Origin: an uncultured Candidatus Marinamargulisbacteria bacterium
Lineage (GTDB): Bacteria > Margulisbacteria > Riflemargulisbacteria > GWF2-35-9
Assembly (NCBI GenBank): GCA_903910705.1
Contig: CAIWAN010000098.1
Coordinates: 1 to 39,485 of the forward strand
Reading direction: 5' to 3'
Length of the DNA stretch: 39,485 bases
Shown in pieces: positions 24,683-33,225 of this stretch. How positions within the stretch are numbered: position 1 is the first letter of the stretch; every line of letters begins with the position of its first letter. A program made the translations under genes and the position numbers. The notes under the pieces were generated by a model. The model was not told the DNA's origin and ran no database searches. It saw only the letters and a program-made list of their open reading frames with translations.

Positions 24683-27360
24683 TTTGTGAAGTTTGCAAAC
24701 AGCGTCCAGCAAGCATCACCATTACTTCAAATATGAATGGGGTCAACAAAGTCCTCCATGTTTGTCCCGTTTGTGCTCAAGAGCAAAATCTAATGATCCT
24801 TCCGCCCCAGTTTCTCGATCAATTAGCGCAACAAAATTTACCGCCTATTATCGACTCCTTATTAAAGCAATTTAGTCAGCCTTCTTTTGATAAAATCTTT
24901 GAGATGTTTAGTGAACACGCAAAGCGAGTGCTTGTTCTCGCTCAAGAAGAAACCTCTCGTTTAGGGCATCAGCTTTTAGATACCGGCCATTTACTCCTAG
25001 CGTTAATCAAAGAAGAGGGTGTCGTTTATCGTCTATTCCTCGATCAGAATCTTGATATTGTAAATTTCTTTTCTGAGTTTGAAGCGATGATGGGCCGAGG
25101 TGAAGGGAATCATGAACCCCCTGAGAGTATAAAATTAAGTCCTCGCGCCAAAAAAGTCCTTGAATTGGCTTATTTCAGTGCTCGCGAACTCCGAAGTACC
25201 TATGTTGGGCCCGAGCATATTCTGATCGGACTGCTCCGCGAGGCTGAGGGACTTGCCGCCATCTATCTCAATAAAAAGAATATTACCCTCAGTATGATGA
25301 TGGACCTGTTCCAAGCCACCGCTCAAAAGGCCGATCCAGATGATGAGATCCATCGTTTATTCGGCGGGGGGATGCAATCGGTACCCGTCCAAGAGGGGAG
25401 TGCCTCGAATGATGTGTTTACTCAATTTGGCCGCGATCTGACACGTTTAGCATCCGAGAACAAACTTGATCCCGTTATTGGTCGCGATCAAGAGGTCGAA
25501 CGGATTATTCGTATATTATCCCGCCGAACGAAGAATAACCCTGTTCTTATTGGCGACCCTGGGGTCGGCAAGACGGCGATCGTTGAGGGGCTTGCCCAAG
25601 CGATCATCAGCGGCGAAGTGCCTGAGGATCTCAAGCATAAACGCGTGATCGAGTTACAATTATCGTCGGTATTAGCGGGGACCCGATTTAGAGGTGATTT
25701 CGAAGAACGCTTCAAGCGATTGATCGATGCGGCCACCTCAAAAAATAGCCAGATCATTTTGTTCATCGATGAATTACATACCGTTGTGGGGGCTGGGTCT
25801 GTGGGTGATAACGCGATGGACGCCGCCAATATTTTAAAACCTGCGTTGGCTCGTGGCGAGATACAATGTATCGGCGCCACAACCATCGATGAATACCGAA
25901 AATACATCGAAAAAGATGCGGCACTGGAACGTCGATTTCAGAAAATTGATGTTTCGGAACCGAGCAAGGACGAAGCAATCCTTATTCTTCAGGGTCTAAG
26001 AGATAAGTATGAGGCTTATCACCGCGTCGATATCGATGATGAGGTTATTCGAGTTGCTGTCGATATGTCCGCACGTTATATTACCGATCGATTTCTTCCC
26101 GATAAAGCGATCGATCTGATCGATGAAGCGGCTGCTATGGTTCGCATCCAATCGATTTCCTTGCCGGACAATATCAAAGACGCGCAAAAAGAATTACAGT
26201 CCGTAAAAAAAGATGAGATCGCGGCGGTACGCAATCAGGAATATGAAAAAGCGGCTCGATACCGTGACCGGATCGACCAACTCGAGAAATGGATCCGTGA
26301 TGAACGAGAATCATGGATGGCCAAAAAAGGGGCTCATATCGTTAAGATCAGAAAAGAAGATATCCAGCGTGTTGTTGCCGATTGGACAAAAATGCCGGTG
26401 TCCGCACTCAAGGAAAATGAAACTCAGAAATACCTAGATATGGACGTTGTATTGCAACAGAAGATTATTGGACAACAGGAGGCCATTCAAGAAATATCCC
26501 GCGTTTTAAAACGGGCTCGTTCAGGTTTGAAAAACCCCGACCGTCCCATCGGGGCGTTTCTCTTTTCTGGCCCCACGGGTGTTGGCAAAACCGAACTTGC
26601 GAATGTCCTAACCGAATATATCTTGGGGGATCGTCACAAATTGATCCGCTTTGATATGAGTGAGTACATGGAGAAGTTCAATGTTTCAAAACTGCTCGGC
26701 GCTCCCCCTGGCTATGTGGGATATAATGAAGCCGGACAATTAACCGATAGAGTGAGACGCAATCCTTATTCGGTCATCCTTTTTGATGAGATCGAAAAAG
26801 CACATCCCGAGATCTTTAATGTTCTTCTTCAAATATTGGACTCAGGCATCATGACCGACAGTCAGGGCCGAAAGATCGACTTTAGAAATTGCTTAATTAT
26901 CATGACGACCAATATGGGATCGGCTCAGCTCAAGAATTTAGGCTTTCGTTCATCGAATATCGACAGTGTTTATGAGACCCTTAAACAAAATGTCGTTGCT
27001 GAAGTGAAAAATCATTTCCGAGTTGAATTTATTAATCGCTTAAGTGGGATCGTGGTTTTTAAACCGCTTATAAAAGAGGATATGCTGGGGATCTTTAATT
27101 TGATGATCCGCAATATCGAAGAACGGTTAGCCGAACAAGCGCTTTCTCTCGATATCAGCCAACCCCTCAAAGCCAAGATCATCGCCGAATCCGATTTCGA
27201 GCAATATGGTGCACGTTCGTTGGGACGGATCATTGAACGGGATATTGAGGACTTTCTGGCCCAAGCTTTATTAACGAATGCCCCCCCAAAGGGGACGCGT
27301 TTAATGCTTAGTTTGAACAAGAAAAATGAAATGATCCTCAAGTCCTATGCTTCTCGTTGA
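24679..27360 (+). CDS. clpC: ClpC-type unfoldase with N-terminal McsA-like zinc finger
   Basis: 893-residue class I Hsp100 ATPase. Residues 1-40 hold [14 protein letters not shown] and CPVCAQEQ (Cys3, Cys6, Cys29, Cys32), the McsA-type four-cysteine finger that in Bacillus lies on a separate protein. The Clp_N repeats run from about 72 to 215 ([36 protein letters not shown]). AAA1 has Walker A GDPGVGKT near 292. A UVR/M-domain follows near 505-545 ([30 protein letters not shown]). AAA2 has Walker A GPTGVGKT near 631 and the ClpP-binding-type C-terminal domain. The zinc finger is fused and no mcsB or ctsR is nearby. It overlaps pdxJ and the Xer gene. Confidence 0.93.
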   Translation: MICEVCKQRPASITITSNMNGVNKVLHVCPVCAQEQNLMILPPQFLDQLAQQNLPPIIDSLLKQFSQPSFDKIFEMFSEHAKRVLVLAQEETSRLGHQLLDTGHLLLALIKEEGVVYRLFLDQNLDIVNFFSEFEAMMGRGEGNHEPPESIKLSPRAKKVLELAYFSARELRSTYVGPEHILIGLLREAEGLAAIYLNKKNITLSMMMDLFQATAQKADPDDEIHRLFGGGMQSVPVQEGSASNDVFTQFGRDLTRLASENKLDPVIGRDQEVERIIRILSRRTKNNPVLIGDPGVGKTAIVEGLAQAIISGEVPEDLKHKRVIELQLSSVLAGTRFRGDFEERFKRLIDAATSKNSQIILFIDELHTVVGAGSVGDNAMDAANILKPALARGEIQCIGATTIDEYRKYIEKDAALERRFQKIDVSEPSKDEAILILQGLRDKYEAYHRVDIDDEVIRVAVDMSARYITDRFLPDKAIDLIDEAAAMVRIQSISLPDNIKDAQKELQSVKKDEIAAVRNQEYEKAARYRDRIDQLEKWIRDERESWMAKKGAHIVKIRKEDIQRVVADWTKMPVSALKENETQKYLDMDVVLQQKIIGQQEAIQEISRVLKRARSGLKNPDRPIGAFLFSGPTGVGKTELANVLTEYILGDRHKLIRFDMSEYMEKFNVSKLLGAPPGYVGYNEAGQLTDRVRRNPYSVILFDEIEKAHPEIFNVLLQILDSGIMTDSQGRKIDFRNCLIIMTTNMGSAQLKNLGFRSSNIDSVYETLKQNVVAEVKNHFRVEFINRLSGIVVFKPLIKEDMLGIFNLMIRNIEERLAEQALSLDISQPLKAKIIAESDFEQYGARSLGRIIERDIEDFLAQALLTNAPPKGTRLMLSLNKKNEMILKSYASR

Positions 27361-28210
27361 GGCTTTTGCTCGTTTTGAGCAATTCCTTCATTATGAACGG
27401 GGCTATTCCCAAAACACCCAGTCCTCCTACTTAAGTGACTTAAGACAATTCGGAACATGGACCCAGATCAACACGGTAGAGTCGATTAACCTTGAGGCTG
27501 TAAACCGTTATTTTATCGCGATCAAAAAGCGAGCTTATCAAAAAACATCAGCGAATCGAAAATTAGCCGCATTGAGTGTGTTTATCCAATTTGCTTTGAG
27601 AGAAGGTTGGTTGAAAGACGATGTTAGTATTCATATTGAATACCCCAAATTCCAAAAACGTCTCCCCAAAATGGTTTCTGCAAAAGGGGTTCATCAGCTA
27701 CTCGACGAAAAAGATCGAATCAATCGCTATCGAGATCAGGCGATGCTGGGGATGTTGTACTTCGCAGGGATGCGCGTTTCAGAAGTGGTTAGTCTCGAGC
27801 GATCTGCGCTTAATCTTTCGGAGGATTGGATCCGTGTTAAGGGAAAAGGGGGCAAAGAACGGATGATCCCTATGGTTCCGGCACTCAAATCATTGTTGTT
27901 GGACTATGAATCAAAACGTCCCCATGCTGACGCGATGGTCTTTTTTCAAAAAAGTTCAGGGGAATCGCTTACAAGACAACAAGTCTGGTCGATCCTTAAA
28001 AACGCTCAAAAAAGACTGGGTATTTCCGAGACGATGAGCCCTCATAAACTTCGCCATTCCTTTGCGACGCAGTTATTGGATCAGAATGTGGACCTTCGCT
28101 ATATTCAAGAGTTGTTGGGGCATAGTAATATTGCTACAACAGAGATCTATACGTCAGTCAGCACGAAGCGTCTGCACGAGATCTTTGATCTATCACATCC
28201 GAGGGCATAA
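27347..28210 (+). CDS. Tyrosine recombinase XerC/XerD
   Basis: 287 residues. The N-terminal SAM-like domain begins FEQFLHYERGYSQNTQSSYLSDLRQF. The catalytic domain has Arg in GMRVSEVVSL (near residue 142), Lys in VKGKGGKERMIPM (near residue 167), HKLRHSFATQLLDQNVDLRYIQELLGHSNIATTEIYTSV with His, Arg, His and the nucleophile Tyr near residue 268. The length and RDQAMLGMLYFAG segment fit the chromosome-dimer-resolving XerC/D group rather than a phage integrase. It overlaps the clpC stop by 14 nt and the next ATG overlaps its stop, so it sits inside a housekeeping operon. Confidence 0.88.
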   Translation: MLLVEAFARFEQFLHYERGYSQNTQSSYLSDLRQFGTWTQINTVESINLEAVNRYFIAIKKRAYQKTSANRKLAALSVFIQFALREGWLKDDVSIHIEYPKFQKRLPKMVSAKGVHQLLDEKDRINRYRDQAMLGMLYFAGMRVSEVVSLERSALNLSEDWIRVKGKGGKERMIPMVPALKSLLLDYESKRPHADAMVFFQKSSGESLTRQQVWSILKNAQKRLGISETMSPHKLRHSFATQLLDQNVDLRYIQELLGHSNIATTEIYTSVSTKRLHEIFDLSHPRA

Positions 28211-28902
28211 TGATGATCTTAGGTTTAACGTTAATTGTCTTGATCCTTTCTGTTATGTTACATGAAGTTGCTCACGGCTTTGTTGCTTTTCTGGCCGGTG
28301 ATGATACGGCTCGACGAAACGGTCGTTTGACGCTGAATCCGTTCCGACACATCGATTGGGTCGGTTCGGTGATCTTGCCTCTAATGCTCATGCTTTCTCA
28401 TTCTCCGGTTCTATTCGGTTGGGCAAAACCGGTTCCCGTCAATGCCAGCCATATGCGTCATCCAAAATGGGATATCGTTTGGGTTTCATTGGCTGGCCCT
28501 TTGATGAACGCGGTTTTGGTCGTTTCGGCGATGTTTTGTTTGCATAGCTTGGTTTCGGTCATTGGTATCGACTTATATCACACGTTTATGACGCAGCATT
28601 CCCAAGTGAAAGAAAATCTTATCTTAACCAGTGAATCGGGTTCCGTTCTTCTGCTTATCGAGGCGATGATCCAAGTGATCGTGATCAATAGTGTGTTGGC
28701 CTTATTTAACCTTATTCCGATTCCTCCGTTAGACGGATCTCGGATCTTTATTCCGTTCCTTCCTAAATCATGGGAACCGACATTTCAACTCTTCGAGAAA
28801 TATGGGGTTATCCTCATCTTCGTGTTGCTCTACTTTAACGTATTCGACAGTTGGTTCCGCGAGTGGATGATCTATATCATGGGCCTGATCTGGATGGTAT
28901 AA
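28210..28902 (+). CDS. Site-2-protease-like M50B membrane metalloprotease
   Basis: 230 residues with about five membrane helices. The zinc motif HEVAH is at residues 18-22 in the first helix. The third ligand Asp is in NLIPIPPLDGSRI near residue 175. RNGRLTLNPFRHIDWVGSVILPLML and GWAKPVPVN are family stretches for the YwhC/SpoIVFB-like group without a PDZ domain. It cuts substrates inside the membrane; the substrate is unknown, possibly an anti-sigma factor. The ATG overlaps the Xer stop; a second ATG follows at 28213. trxB begins 7 nt after its end, with its own extended -10 in the last codons. Confidence 0.9.
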   Translation: MMILGLTLIVLILSVMLHEVAHGFVAFLAGDDTARRNGRLTLNPFRHIDWVGSVILPLMLMLSHSPVLFGWAKPVPVNASHMRHPKWDIVWVSLAGPLMNAVLVVSAMFCLHSLVSVIGIDLYHTFMTQHSQVKENLILTSESGSVLLLIEAMIQVIVINSVLALFNLIPIPPLDGSRIFIPFLPKSWEPTFQLFEKYGVILIFVLLYFNVFDSWFREWMIYIMGLIWMV

Positions 28903-28903
28903 T
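28895..28903 (+). promoter_or_regulatory. Extended -10 (TGGTATAAT) for trxB
   Basis: TGG plus consensus TATAAT, ending 6 nt before the GTG at 28910. It covers the M50 protease stop codon. Same layout as for the arsC-like gene and accD. Confidence 0.65.
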
Positions 28904-28909
28904 AGCCCC

Positions 28910-29839
28910 GTGAAAACCGATATCACCATTCTTGGAGCCGGCCCAGCTGGCCTAACAGCCGCGATCTATGCTTGTCGAGCCGGTCGAAAAGTTGTCCTTG
29001 TCGAGCGCGCTGTTCCGGGTGGTCAACAGACGTTAACCGATAAAATCGAAAACTATCCTGGCACGGGGCCTGAAGGCACAAGTGGTGCGCAACTCAGCCG
29101 TCAAATGGAGGCGCAGGCCAAAGCGATGGGGGCTATCATCGTAACCGACAGGGTTAAATCGATCCAGTTAGCAGAAATATCCCAAACCGTGACGCTCTCC
29201 TATTTAGAGTCCATCGAGTCTGATGCCCTTATCATTGCGACGGGGCGTGATGCAAAACCCCTTGGTATCCAAGGTGAAGACGAGTATCGAGGTCGAGGGG
29301 TGTCTTATTGTGCCATTTGTGATGGGCCTTTTTTTAGAGATAAAGCGGTCGCGGTCATCGGTGGCGGTAACAGTGCGCTTGAGGAAGCCTTGTTCCTCAC
29401 TAAAACCGCCAGTTCCGTGACGCTTATTCATCGTCGACAGGCCTTTCGTGCCGACAAACACGTCGTGGATCATGTGATGCACCACCCTAAGATCAGGGTT
29501 ATTCTCGACCACACCCCCGTGTCTGTTTCTGGCGAAGGGATTATGCAAACTTTAACCATCGAACACGTGACAACAAAGGTTCAACAAGTCCTACCCATGT
29601 CCGCGATGTTTGTTTATGTCGGGCATCATCCCAATACGGCTTTTTTATCGGATCAGCTGATCCTCGATGGTGCAGGATATTTAATGACCAATGATCAGAT
29701 GCAAACCAGTCGAAAAGGGGTTTTTGCGGCAGGGGATGTCCGACAAAAATCGCTCTATCAGATTGTGACAGCGACGGCAGATGGTGCGGTCGCGGCTATT
29801 TCGGCCGATAATTACCTCGATGAACAGGAGTCAATATGA
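28910..29839 (+). CDS. trxB: Thioredoxin reductase
   Basis: 309-residue flavoenzyme reducing thioredoxin with NADPH. FAD motif GAGPAGLTAAIYA is near residues 9-21, PGGQQTLTDKIENYPG near 37-51, the redox pair Cys134-Ala-Ile-Cys137 in SYCAICDG, and the NADPH motif GGGNSALEEALFL near 150. FAAGDVRQKSLYQIVTATADGAVAA is the C-terminal FAD motif. The GTG start is fixed by the extended -10 just upstream. The rpiB ATG overlaps its stop (ATGA). Thioredoxin itself is not in the window. Confidence 0.95.
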   Translation: MKTDITILGAGPAGLTAAIYACRAGRKVVLVERAVPGGQQTLTDKIENYPGTGPEGTSGAQLSRQMEAQAKAMGAIIVTDRVKSIQLAEISQTVTLSYLESIESDALIIATGRDAKPLGIQGEDEYRGRGVSYCAICDGPFFRDKAVAVIGGGNSALEEALFLTKTASSVTLIHRRQAFRADKHVVDHVMHHPKIRVILDHTPVSVSGEGIMQTLTIEHVTTKVQQVLPMSAMFVYVGHHPNTAFLSDQLILDGAGYLMTNDQMQTSRKGVFAAGDVRQKSLYQIVTATADGAVAAISADNYLDEQESI

Positions 29840-30270
29840 TAAAGATCGCGATAGGGTGTGATCATGCGGGGATCGATTATAAAGAAGCCATCAAAACCCA
29901 TATATCAACAACCCTAAAGGCACAGATCCTCGATGTAGGAACGTATACAACCGAGTCGGTGGACTATCCTGATTTTGGGAAAAAAGTGGGGGAGACGGTC
30001 GCAACAGGTGAGGCCGATAAAGGGATCGTTATATGTGGCACGGGGATCGGGATTTCGATCGCAGCTAACAAAGTGAAAGGGATTCGTGCGGCGCTGTGTT
30101 ATGACATATATACGGCCACGATGGCACGACAACATAACGATGCGAATGTATTAGCCCTTGGGGCCAGAACAACACCGATAGACATCGCCTATGCCATCGT
30201 TGATACCTTTTTTTCGACCCCCTTTGAAGGGGGCCGTCATCAACAACGGGTTAATAAATTATCTGTTTAG
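29836..30270 (+). CDS. rpiB: Ribose 5-phosphate isomerase B
   Basis: 144 residues, full length for RpiB, which interconverts ribose 5-phosphate and ribulose 5-phosphate. IAIGCDHAGIDYKEAI at the start, GIVICGTGIGISIAANKVKGIRAALCYD (near 65-92) with the active-site Cys, and MARQHNDANVLALGAR (near 96-111) are signatures. Overlaps trxB by 4 nt. A convergent 40-residue gene overlaps its last codon. Confidence 0.95.
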   Translation: MIKIAIGCDHAGIDYKEAIKTHISTTLKAQILDVGTYTTESVDYPDFGKKVGETVATGEADKGIVICGTGIGISIAANKVKGIRAALCYDIYTATMARQHNDANVLALGARTTPIDIAYAIVDTFFSTPFEGGRHQQRVNKLSV

Positions 30271-30389
30271 GGATGATCTTTCATATCGATTAGTTCAGCG
30301 ATCACACGTTCATCAGCACCGAGTAATTTCATCAACTTGATCTCTGCATCAAAGCTTAGCGAATTTCTTTCGAACATATTCTTTGCCAT
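30267..30389 (-). CDS. Possible 40-residue small protein, antisense to the rpiB tail
   Basis: The minus strand has a perfect AGGAGG at 30395-30400, 5 nt before ATG, and an open frame of 40 codons. It reads MAKNMFERNSLSFDAEIKLM then KLLGADERVIAELIDMKDHP. The peptide is strongly helical and amphipathic, with charged and leucine positions at helix spacing. I recognise no family. The stop overlaps the rpiB stop tail to tail. A promoter would be divergent from the ankyrin gene in the AT-rich stretch 30401-30503, but no clear box is seen there on the minus strand. The Shine-Dalgarno, unusual for genes with near-leaderless starts here, is the main support. Confidence 0.6.
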   Translation of the reverse strand: MAKNMFERNSLSFDAEIKLMKLLGADERVIAELIDMKDHP

Positions 30390-30466
30390 GCCTGCCTCCT
30401 AAGTGATTGATAGAATGTTTATGCCCGATAATAAAATTAATAAACAGTTAAATAATCGAATGAGTA

Positions 30467-30494
30467 TTGATTTATTGAAAACCTTTCATATAAT
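30467..30494 (+). promoter_or_regulatory. Promoter of the ankyrin gene
   Basis: TTGATT at 30467-30472 and TATAAT at 30489-30494 with 16-nt spacing. The -10 ends 9 nt before the ATG at 30504. No Shine-Dalgarno. Confidence 0.65.
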
Positions 30495-30503
30495 AGGGAC
30501 ATT

Positions 30504-31502
30504 ATGAATCCAACACTCCTTGAATTGACCGATGCGATCAAGGCCGGAAGCGGTTTTGATGCCATTTCAACCCTGAAAGATTTTAGTGGGGATGTCAACG
30601 GCCCTCTCATTCATGAATGGCCGCCCTTAATGCAGGCTATTTTCGAGTGTAATAAAGGTGTCGCGCAGCGATTGATCGAAAAAGGCGCGAAGCTTCAGAT
30701 CACGGACCAATTTGGGTTTACCCCCCTTCACCTTGCGGTTTGGGTCGGTAATCGAGAGATCGTCAAAATGTTGCTAAGTAAAGGGGCAAATGTTCATGCC
30801 CTTGATCGTTATGGCCGTACGCCCTTGATGCTTGCTTGCAAGCGTGGACGACGTGGCGTTGCCCTTACCCTGATCCAAAAAGGGGCTAACGTCCTTGATA
30901 AAGATCGTTTTGGTCGGAATATGCTGATGTTCGCCGCATGGGGTGGGAATAAAAAACTTGTGGAACGTTTGTGGTCTGATCATGAATTCTCTGTCTATGA
31001 CGCGGATGTTTATGGATGGACGGCCTTGGTGTTTGCCATTGTAGCCCGAAGTAAATCCACGATGGATTTCCTTGTAAAGCAAGATGCCAAATTAGATGTG
31101 CTCGATAAACAAGGATGGACACCGTTCTTCTTTGCGGTCAGTCGAGGAACTCCCGATATTATTAAAACATTGGTCAGTTTGGGCAGTGATGTCAACGCTT
31201 CAACACCAGCAGGGGTTACGCCCCTTATGCTAACCATTGCCGATGACCATATCAATCATACACGATTGCTTTTAAGGCTGGGCGCGAATATCAATCACCC
31301 GACCTTGCCTTTTGGCTTTACGGCTTTAATGTATGCCATAGCCGAGGGTAATCTGCCCATGATCCGATTCTTAATCAAAGAGGGTGCCGACGTTATCCTC
31401 CAAAGTCCAATGCTAGGCACGACCCCCCTTGCTATAGCGAAAGAAAAGGGTGATGCGAAGATCATCCGTTTCATCGAAAAGGAAATTGCCTCTAAGTCAT
31501 AA
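30504..31502 (+). CDS. Ankyrin-repeat protein
   Basis: 332 residues made almost entirely of about nine ankyrin units of 33 residues. The cleanest reads GFTPLHLAVWVGNREIVKMLLSKGANVHALDRY (near residues 71-103), followed by GRTPLMLACKRGRRGVALTLIQKGANV. Later units (GWTPFFFAVSRGTPDIIKTLVSLGSDVNAS, GFTALMYAIAEGNLPMIRFLIKEGADV) are more divergent. There is no signal peptide or membrane helix, so it is probably cytosolic and mediates protein binding; partners cannot be inferred. It stands alone with its own promoter and a large inverted repeat behind it. Confidence 0.93.
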   Translation: MNPTLLELTDAIKAGSGFDAISTLKDFSGDVNGPLIHEWPPLMQAIFECNKGVAQRLIEKGAKLQITDQFGFTPLHLAVWVGNREIVKMLLSKGANVHALDRYGRTPLMLACKRGRRGVALTLIQKGANVLDKDRFGRNMLMFAAWGGNKKLVERLWSDHEFSVYDADVYGWTALVFAIVARSKSTMDFLVKQDAKLDVLDKQGWTPFFFAVSRGTPDIIKTLVSLGSDVNASTPAGVTPLMLTIADDHINHTRLLLRLGANINHPTLPFGFTALMYAIAEGNLPMIRFLIKEGADVILQSPMLGTTPLAIAKEKGDAKIIRFIEKEIASKS

Positions 31503-31540
31503 TGCCGATGGTGCTATACTTCGACAAGTCGCTCAGTATA

Positions 31541-31580
31541 ACTAAGACTAGAATTGTTCGCAAAACAATTAAGTCTTAGT
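31541..31580. repeat. 40-bp interrupted palindrome between ankyrin gene and yqeG
   Basis: ACTAAGACT and AGTCTTAGT flank an inner AATTGTT and AACAATT, with 1-2 nt bulges and a CGCAA loop. It could be a hairpin terminator without a T run or an operator for the -10 box that begins at 31582. A 20-nt segment of it (31562-31581) recurs inverted at 38737-38756. Confidence 0.85.
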
Positions 31581-31581
31581 A

Positions 31582-31587
31582 TATAAT
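31582..31587 (+). promoter_or_regulatory. -10 box for yqeG
   Basis: TATAAT directly at the right edge of the palindrome, ending 9 nt before the ATG at 31597. The right arm of the palindrome covers the -35 region, so a protein bound there would block transcription. Confidence 0.5.
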
Positions 31588-31596
31588 GCGGTCGTT

Positions 31597-32169
31597 ATGT
31601 TCCGTCTTAAATCCGTACTGATTACTTGGTTTAGAAAATGGCTTCAACCAGACTGGGTCGTGAAGTCCGTCTATGAGATTGACCCTAATGATCTCGAGCG
31701 TTGGGGGGTCAAAACGCTTCTCATCGATATTGATAATACTTTGTGCGAACGGGCGAAGTCTGTGCCAGACTGGAAAGCCAAAAAACTGCTTCGAGAATGG
31801 AAAGAGCGCGGATTTAAGATCCTGCTGGTCTCCAATAGTTCAAAGACCAAGCGACTGATCAAAGTCGTCGAGTTTCTGGAAACATCCGCCATTATGCTTT
31901 CCGTCAAACCCTTGCCCTTTATTTATAAAAAGCTGGTCAAAGATCATGGTGTCAACTTGAAGGATACGGCGGTGATCGGGGATCAACTGTTTACGGACAT
32001 TTTGGGTGGGAAATTAGCCGGCATCAGAACGATTTATACCTATCCCCTCGCTACCGAAATGAATGAATATCGACGACTCATGATCGGGTTCGAAAAATGG
32101 TTATTAAAGACGGCTCTGATTCCGAAGGATCAGGGTTATCGCCGATTCGACCGTGTGTCCCACCTGTAG
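31597..32169 (+). CDS. YqeG-family HAD phosphatase
   Basis: 190 residues. HAD motif I LLIDIDNTL is at residues 40-48, motif II LLVSNSSKTKR near 84-94, the Lys of VKPLPF near 109, and motif III GDQLFTDILGGKLAGIRTIYTYPL near 130-153. This is the IIIA-type YqeG group (phosphatidylglycerophosphatase-like in some members), with unclear substrate. The 3' end overlaps the convergent ruvA by 66 nt, which is long for two functional genes. Confidence 0.85.
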   Translation: MFRLKSVLITWFRKWLQPDWVVKSVYEIDPNDLERWGVKTLLIDIDNTLCERAKSVPDWKAKKLLREWKERGFKILLVSNSSKTKRLIKVVEFLETSAIMLSVKPLPFIYKKLVKDHGVNLKDTAVIGDQLFTDILGGKLAGIRTIYTYPLATEMNEYRRLMIGFEKWLLKTALIPKDQGYRRFDRVSHL

Positions 32170-32721
32170 TTCGCCCGAAAGGGATTGGATCATCCGTCGA
32201 ATTTCCCCACCATTGTAGCCAAGCACGGTTAGTGCATCGGTAATATCATTGCTCAATTGTTGGTTAACGGACACTGATGGGGCTCCCTCTGTGGCAGAAA
32301 GTCCAATGAAGTTCATGTTCTTGAACTTGTCTCTCAATTCTAAGACCAGTCGCTCAGCTGTCTTTTTGCCAATGCCTTGTACCGAAATAATGAGGGGCAA
32401 GTTATTGCTAAGGACGGCTTGGATCAGTTGAGACGGTGAAAGTTCGGCCAGTAAGGTCAATGCTAATTTCGGCCCGATGCCACTGACATCTAAGAGCGTC
32501 AAAAAGACCTGTTTAGTTTCCGCCGTTAAAAACCCGAAGATCGTGTGAGAATCCTCTTTAATATTCAGAAATGTGTAAAGGCGAACCTCTTGATTCTGAA
32601 AGGGGACAAGTTCGGTGGCATCTCGCTTGGAGATAAAGAGTTCGTAGCCAACACCTGCCGCTTCGATGACCGCAACATTGTCGCTAAGCGCCGTTAAGTT
32701 TCCTTTGATATAGGCGAACAT
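32104..32721 (-). CDS. ruvA: Holliday junction complex subunit RuvA
   Basis: 205 residues; RuvA tetramers hold the four-way junction for the RuvB motor. The OB domain runs MFAYIKGNLTALSDNVAVIEAAGVGYELF, two helix-hairpin-helix motifs follow at about residues 70-130 (LLDVSGIGPKLALTLLAEL and VQGIGKKTAERLVLELRDKF), and the mobile C-terminal domain holds DALTVLGYNGGEIRRMIQSL. A TACAAT box ends 6 nt upstream on the minus strand, inside the ruvC stop. No ruvB is in the window. Confidence 0.95.
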   Translation of the reverse strand: MFAYIKGNLTALSDNVAVIEAAGVGYELFISKRDATELVPFQNQEVRLYTFLNIKEDSHTIFGFLTAETKQVFLTLLDVSGIGPKLALTLLAELSPSQLIQAVLSNNLPLIISVQGIGKKTAERLVLELRDKFKNMNFIGLSATEGAPSVSVNQQLSNDITDALTVLGYNGGEIRRMIQSLSGELQVGHTVESAITLILRNQSRL

Positions 32722-32727
32722 CTTTTT

Positions 32728-32736
32728 ATTGTATCA
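32728..32736 (-). promoter_or_regulatory. Extended -10 (TGATACAAT) for ruvA
   Basis: On the minus strand, TGA then TACAAT ends 6 nt before the ruvA ATG. Its TGA is the ruvC stop codon. Same 6-nt spacing as for the arsC-like gene, accD and trxB. Confidence 0.5.
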
Positions 32737-33225
32737 TATCTGTCTCAAATTTCTGATCTTCGCGGAATGGATATGACAGATCGCGATGGCGAGGGCATCG
32801 GCGGTGTCGTCGGGTTTAGGGATCTCGGTTAGATTGAGTAAACTTTTGACCATCTTTTGGACTTGAGATTTATCGGCAGCGCCCGATCCGGTGACGGCTA
32901 GTTTCACCTCGTTGGGGGTATATTCCTCGACGGTCATCTTCTTCTTTAGGCATTCAAGCAGTAACGTGCCTCGAACTTGGGCCACGTCGATAGCGGTTTT
33001 GACATTCTTAGCAAAGAATATCTTCTCGATAGAGAGCGCATCGGGTTGCCACGTTTCCAGCAAAGTCAGGAGTTCTTGATTGATGGCCAATAGCCGTTCG
33101 TGGTAAGTGTTCTTCGCGCTAGTGGCAATGTGGCCGTAGTGGATAGAGATCAGCTGATTGCCGCGCAGTTCAACGATGCCATAGCCAATAATGGCATAAC
33201 CGGGATCAATACCCAAAACCCTCAT
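32734..33225 (-). CDS. ruvC: Holliday junction resolvase RuvC
   Basis: 163 residues with the RNase H-like core. MRVLGIDPGYAIIGYGIVE gives the first catalytic Asp (residue 7), DALSIEKIFFAKNVKTAIDVAQVRG the second Glu (near 66), and PKPDDTADALAIAICH the last acid pair (near 138-142). Overlaps coaB by 4 nt (ATGA). The order coaB-ruvC-ruvA is unusual, since ruvC-ruvA-ruvB is the common cluster. Confidence 0.96.
   Translation of the reverse strand: MRVLGIDPGYAIIGYGIVELRGNQLISIHYGHIATSAKNTYHERLLAINQELLTLLETWQPDALSIEKIFFAKNVKTAIDVAQVRGTLLLECLKKKMTVEEYTPNEVKLAVTGSGAADKSQVQKMVKSLLNLTEIPKPDDTADALAIAICHIHSAKIRNLRQI

Noticed and set aside
27347-28210. Phage or island integrase
   Set aside because: Length, motifs and position inside a housekeeping operon fit XerC/D; no attachment site or phage gene is adjacent.
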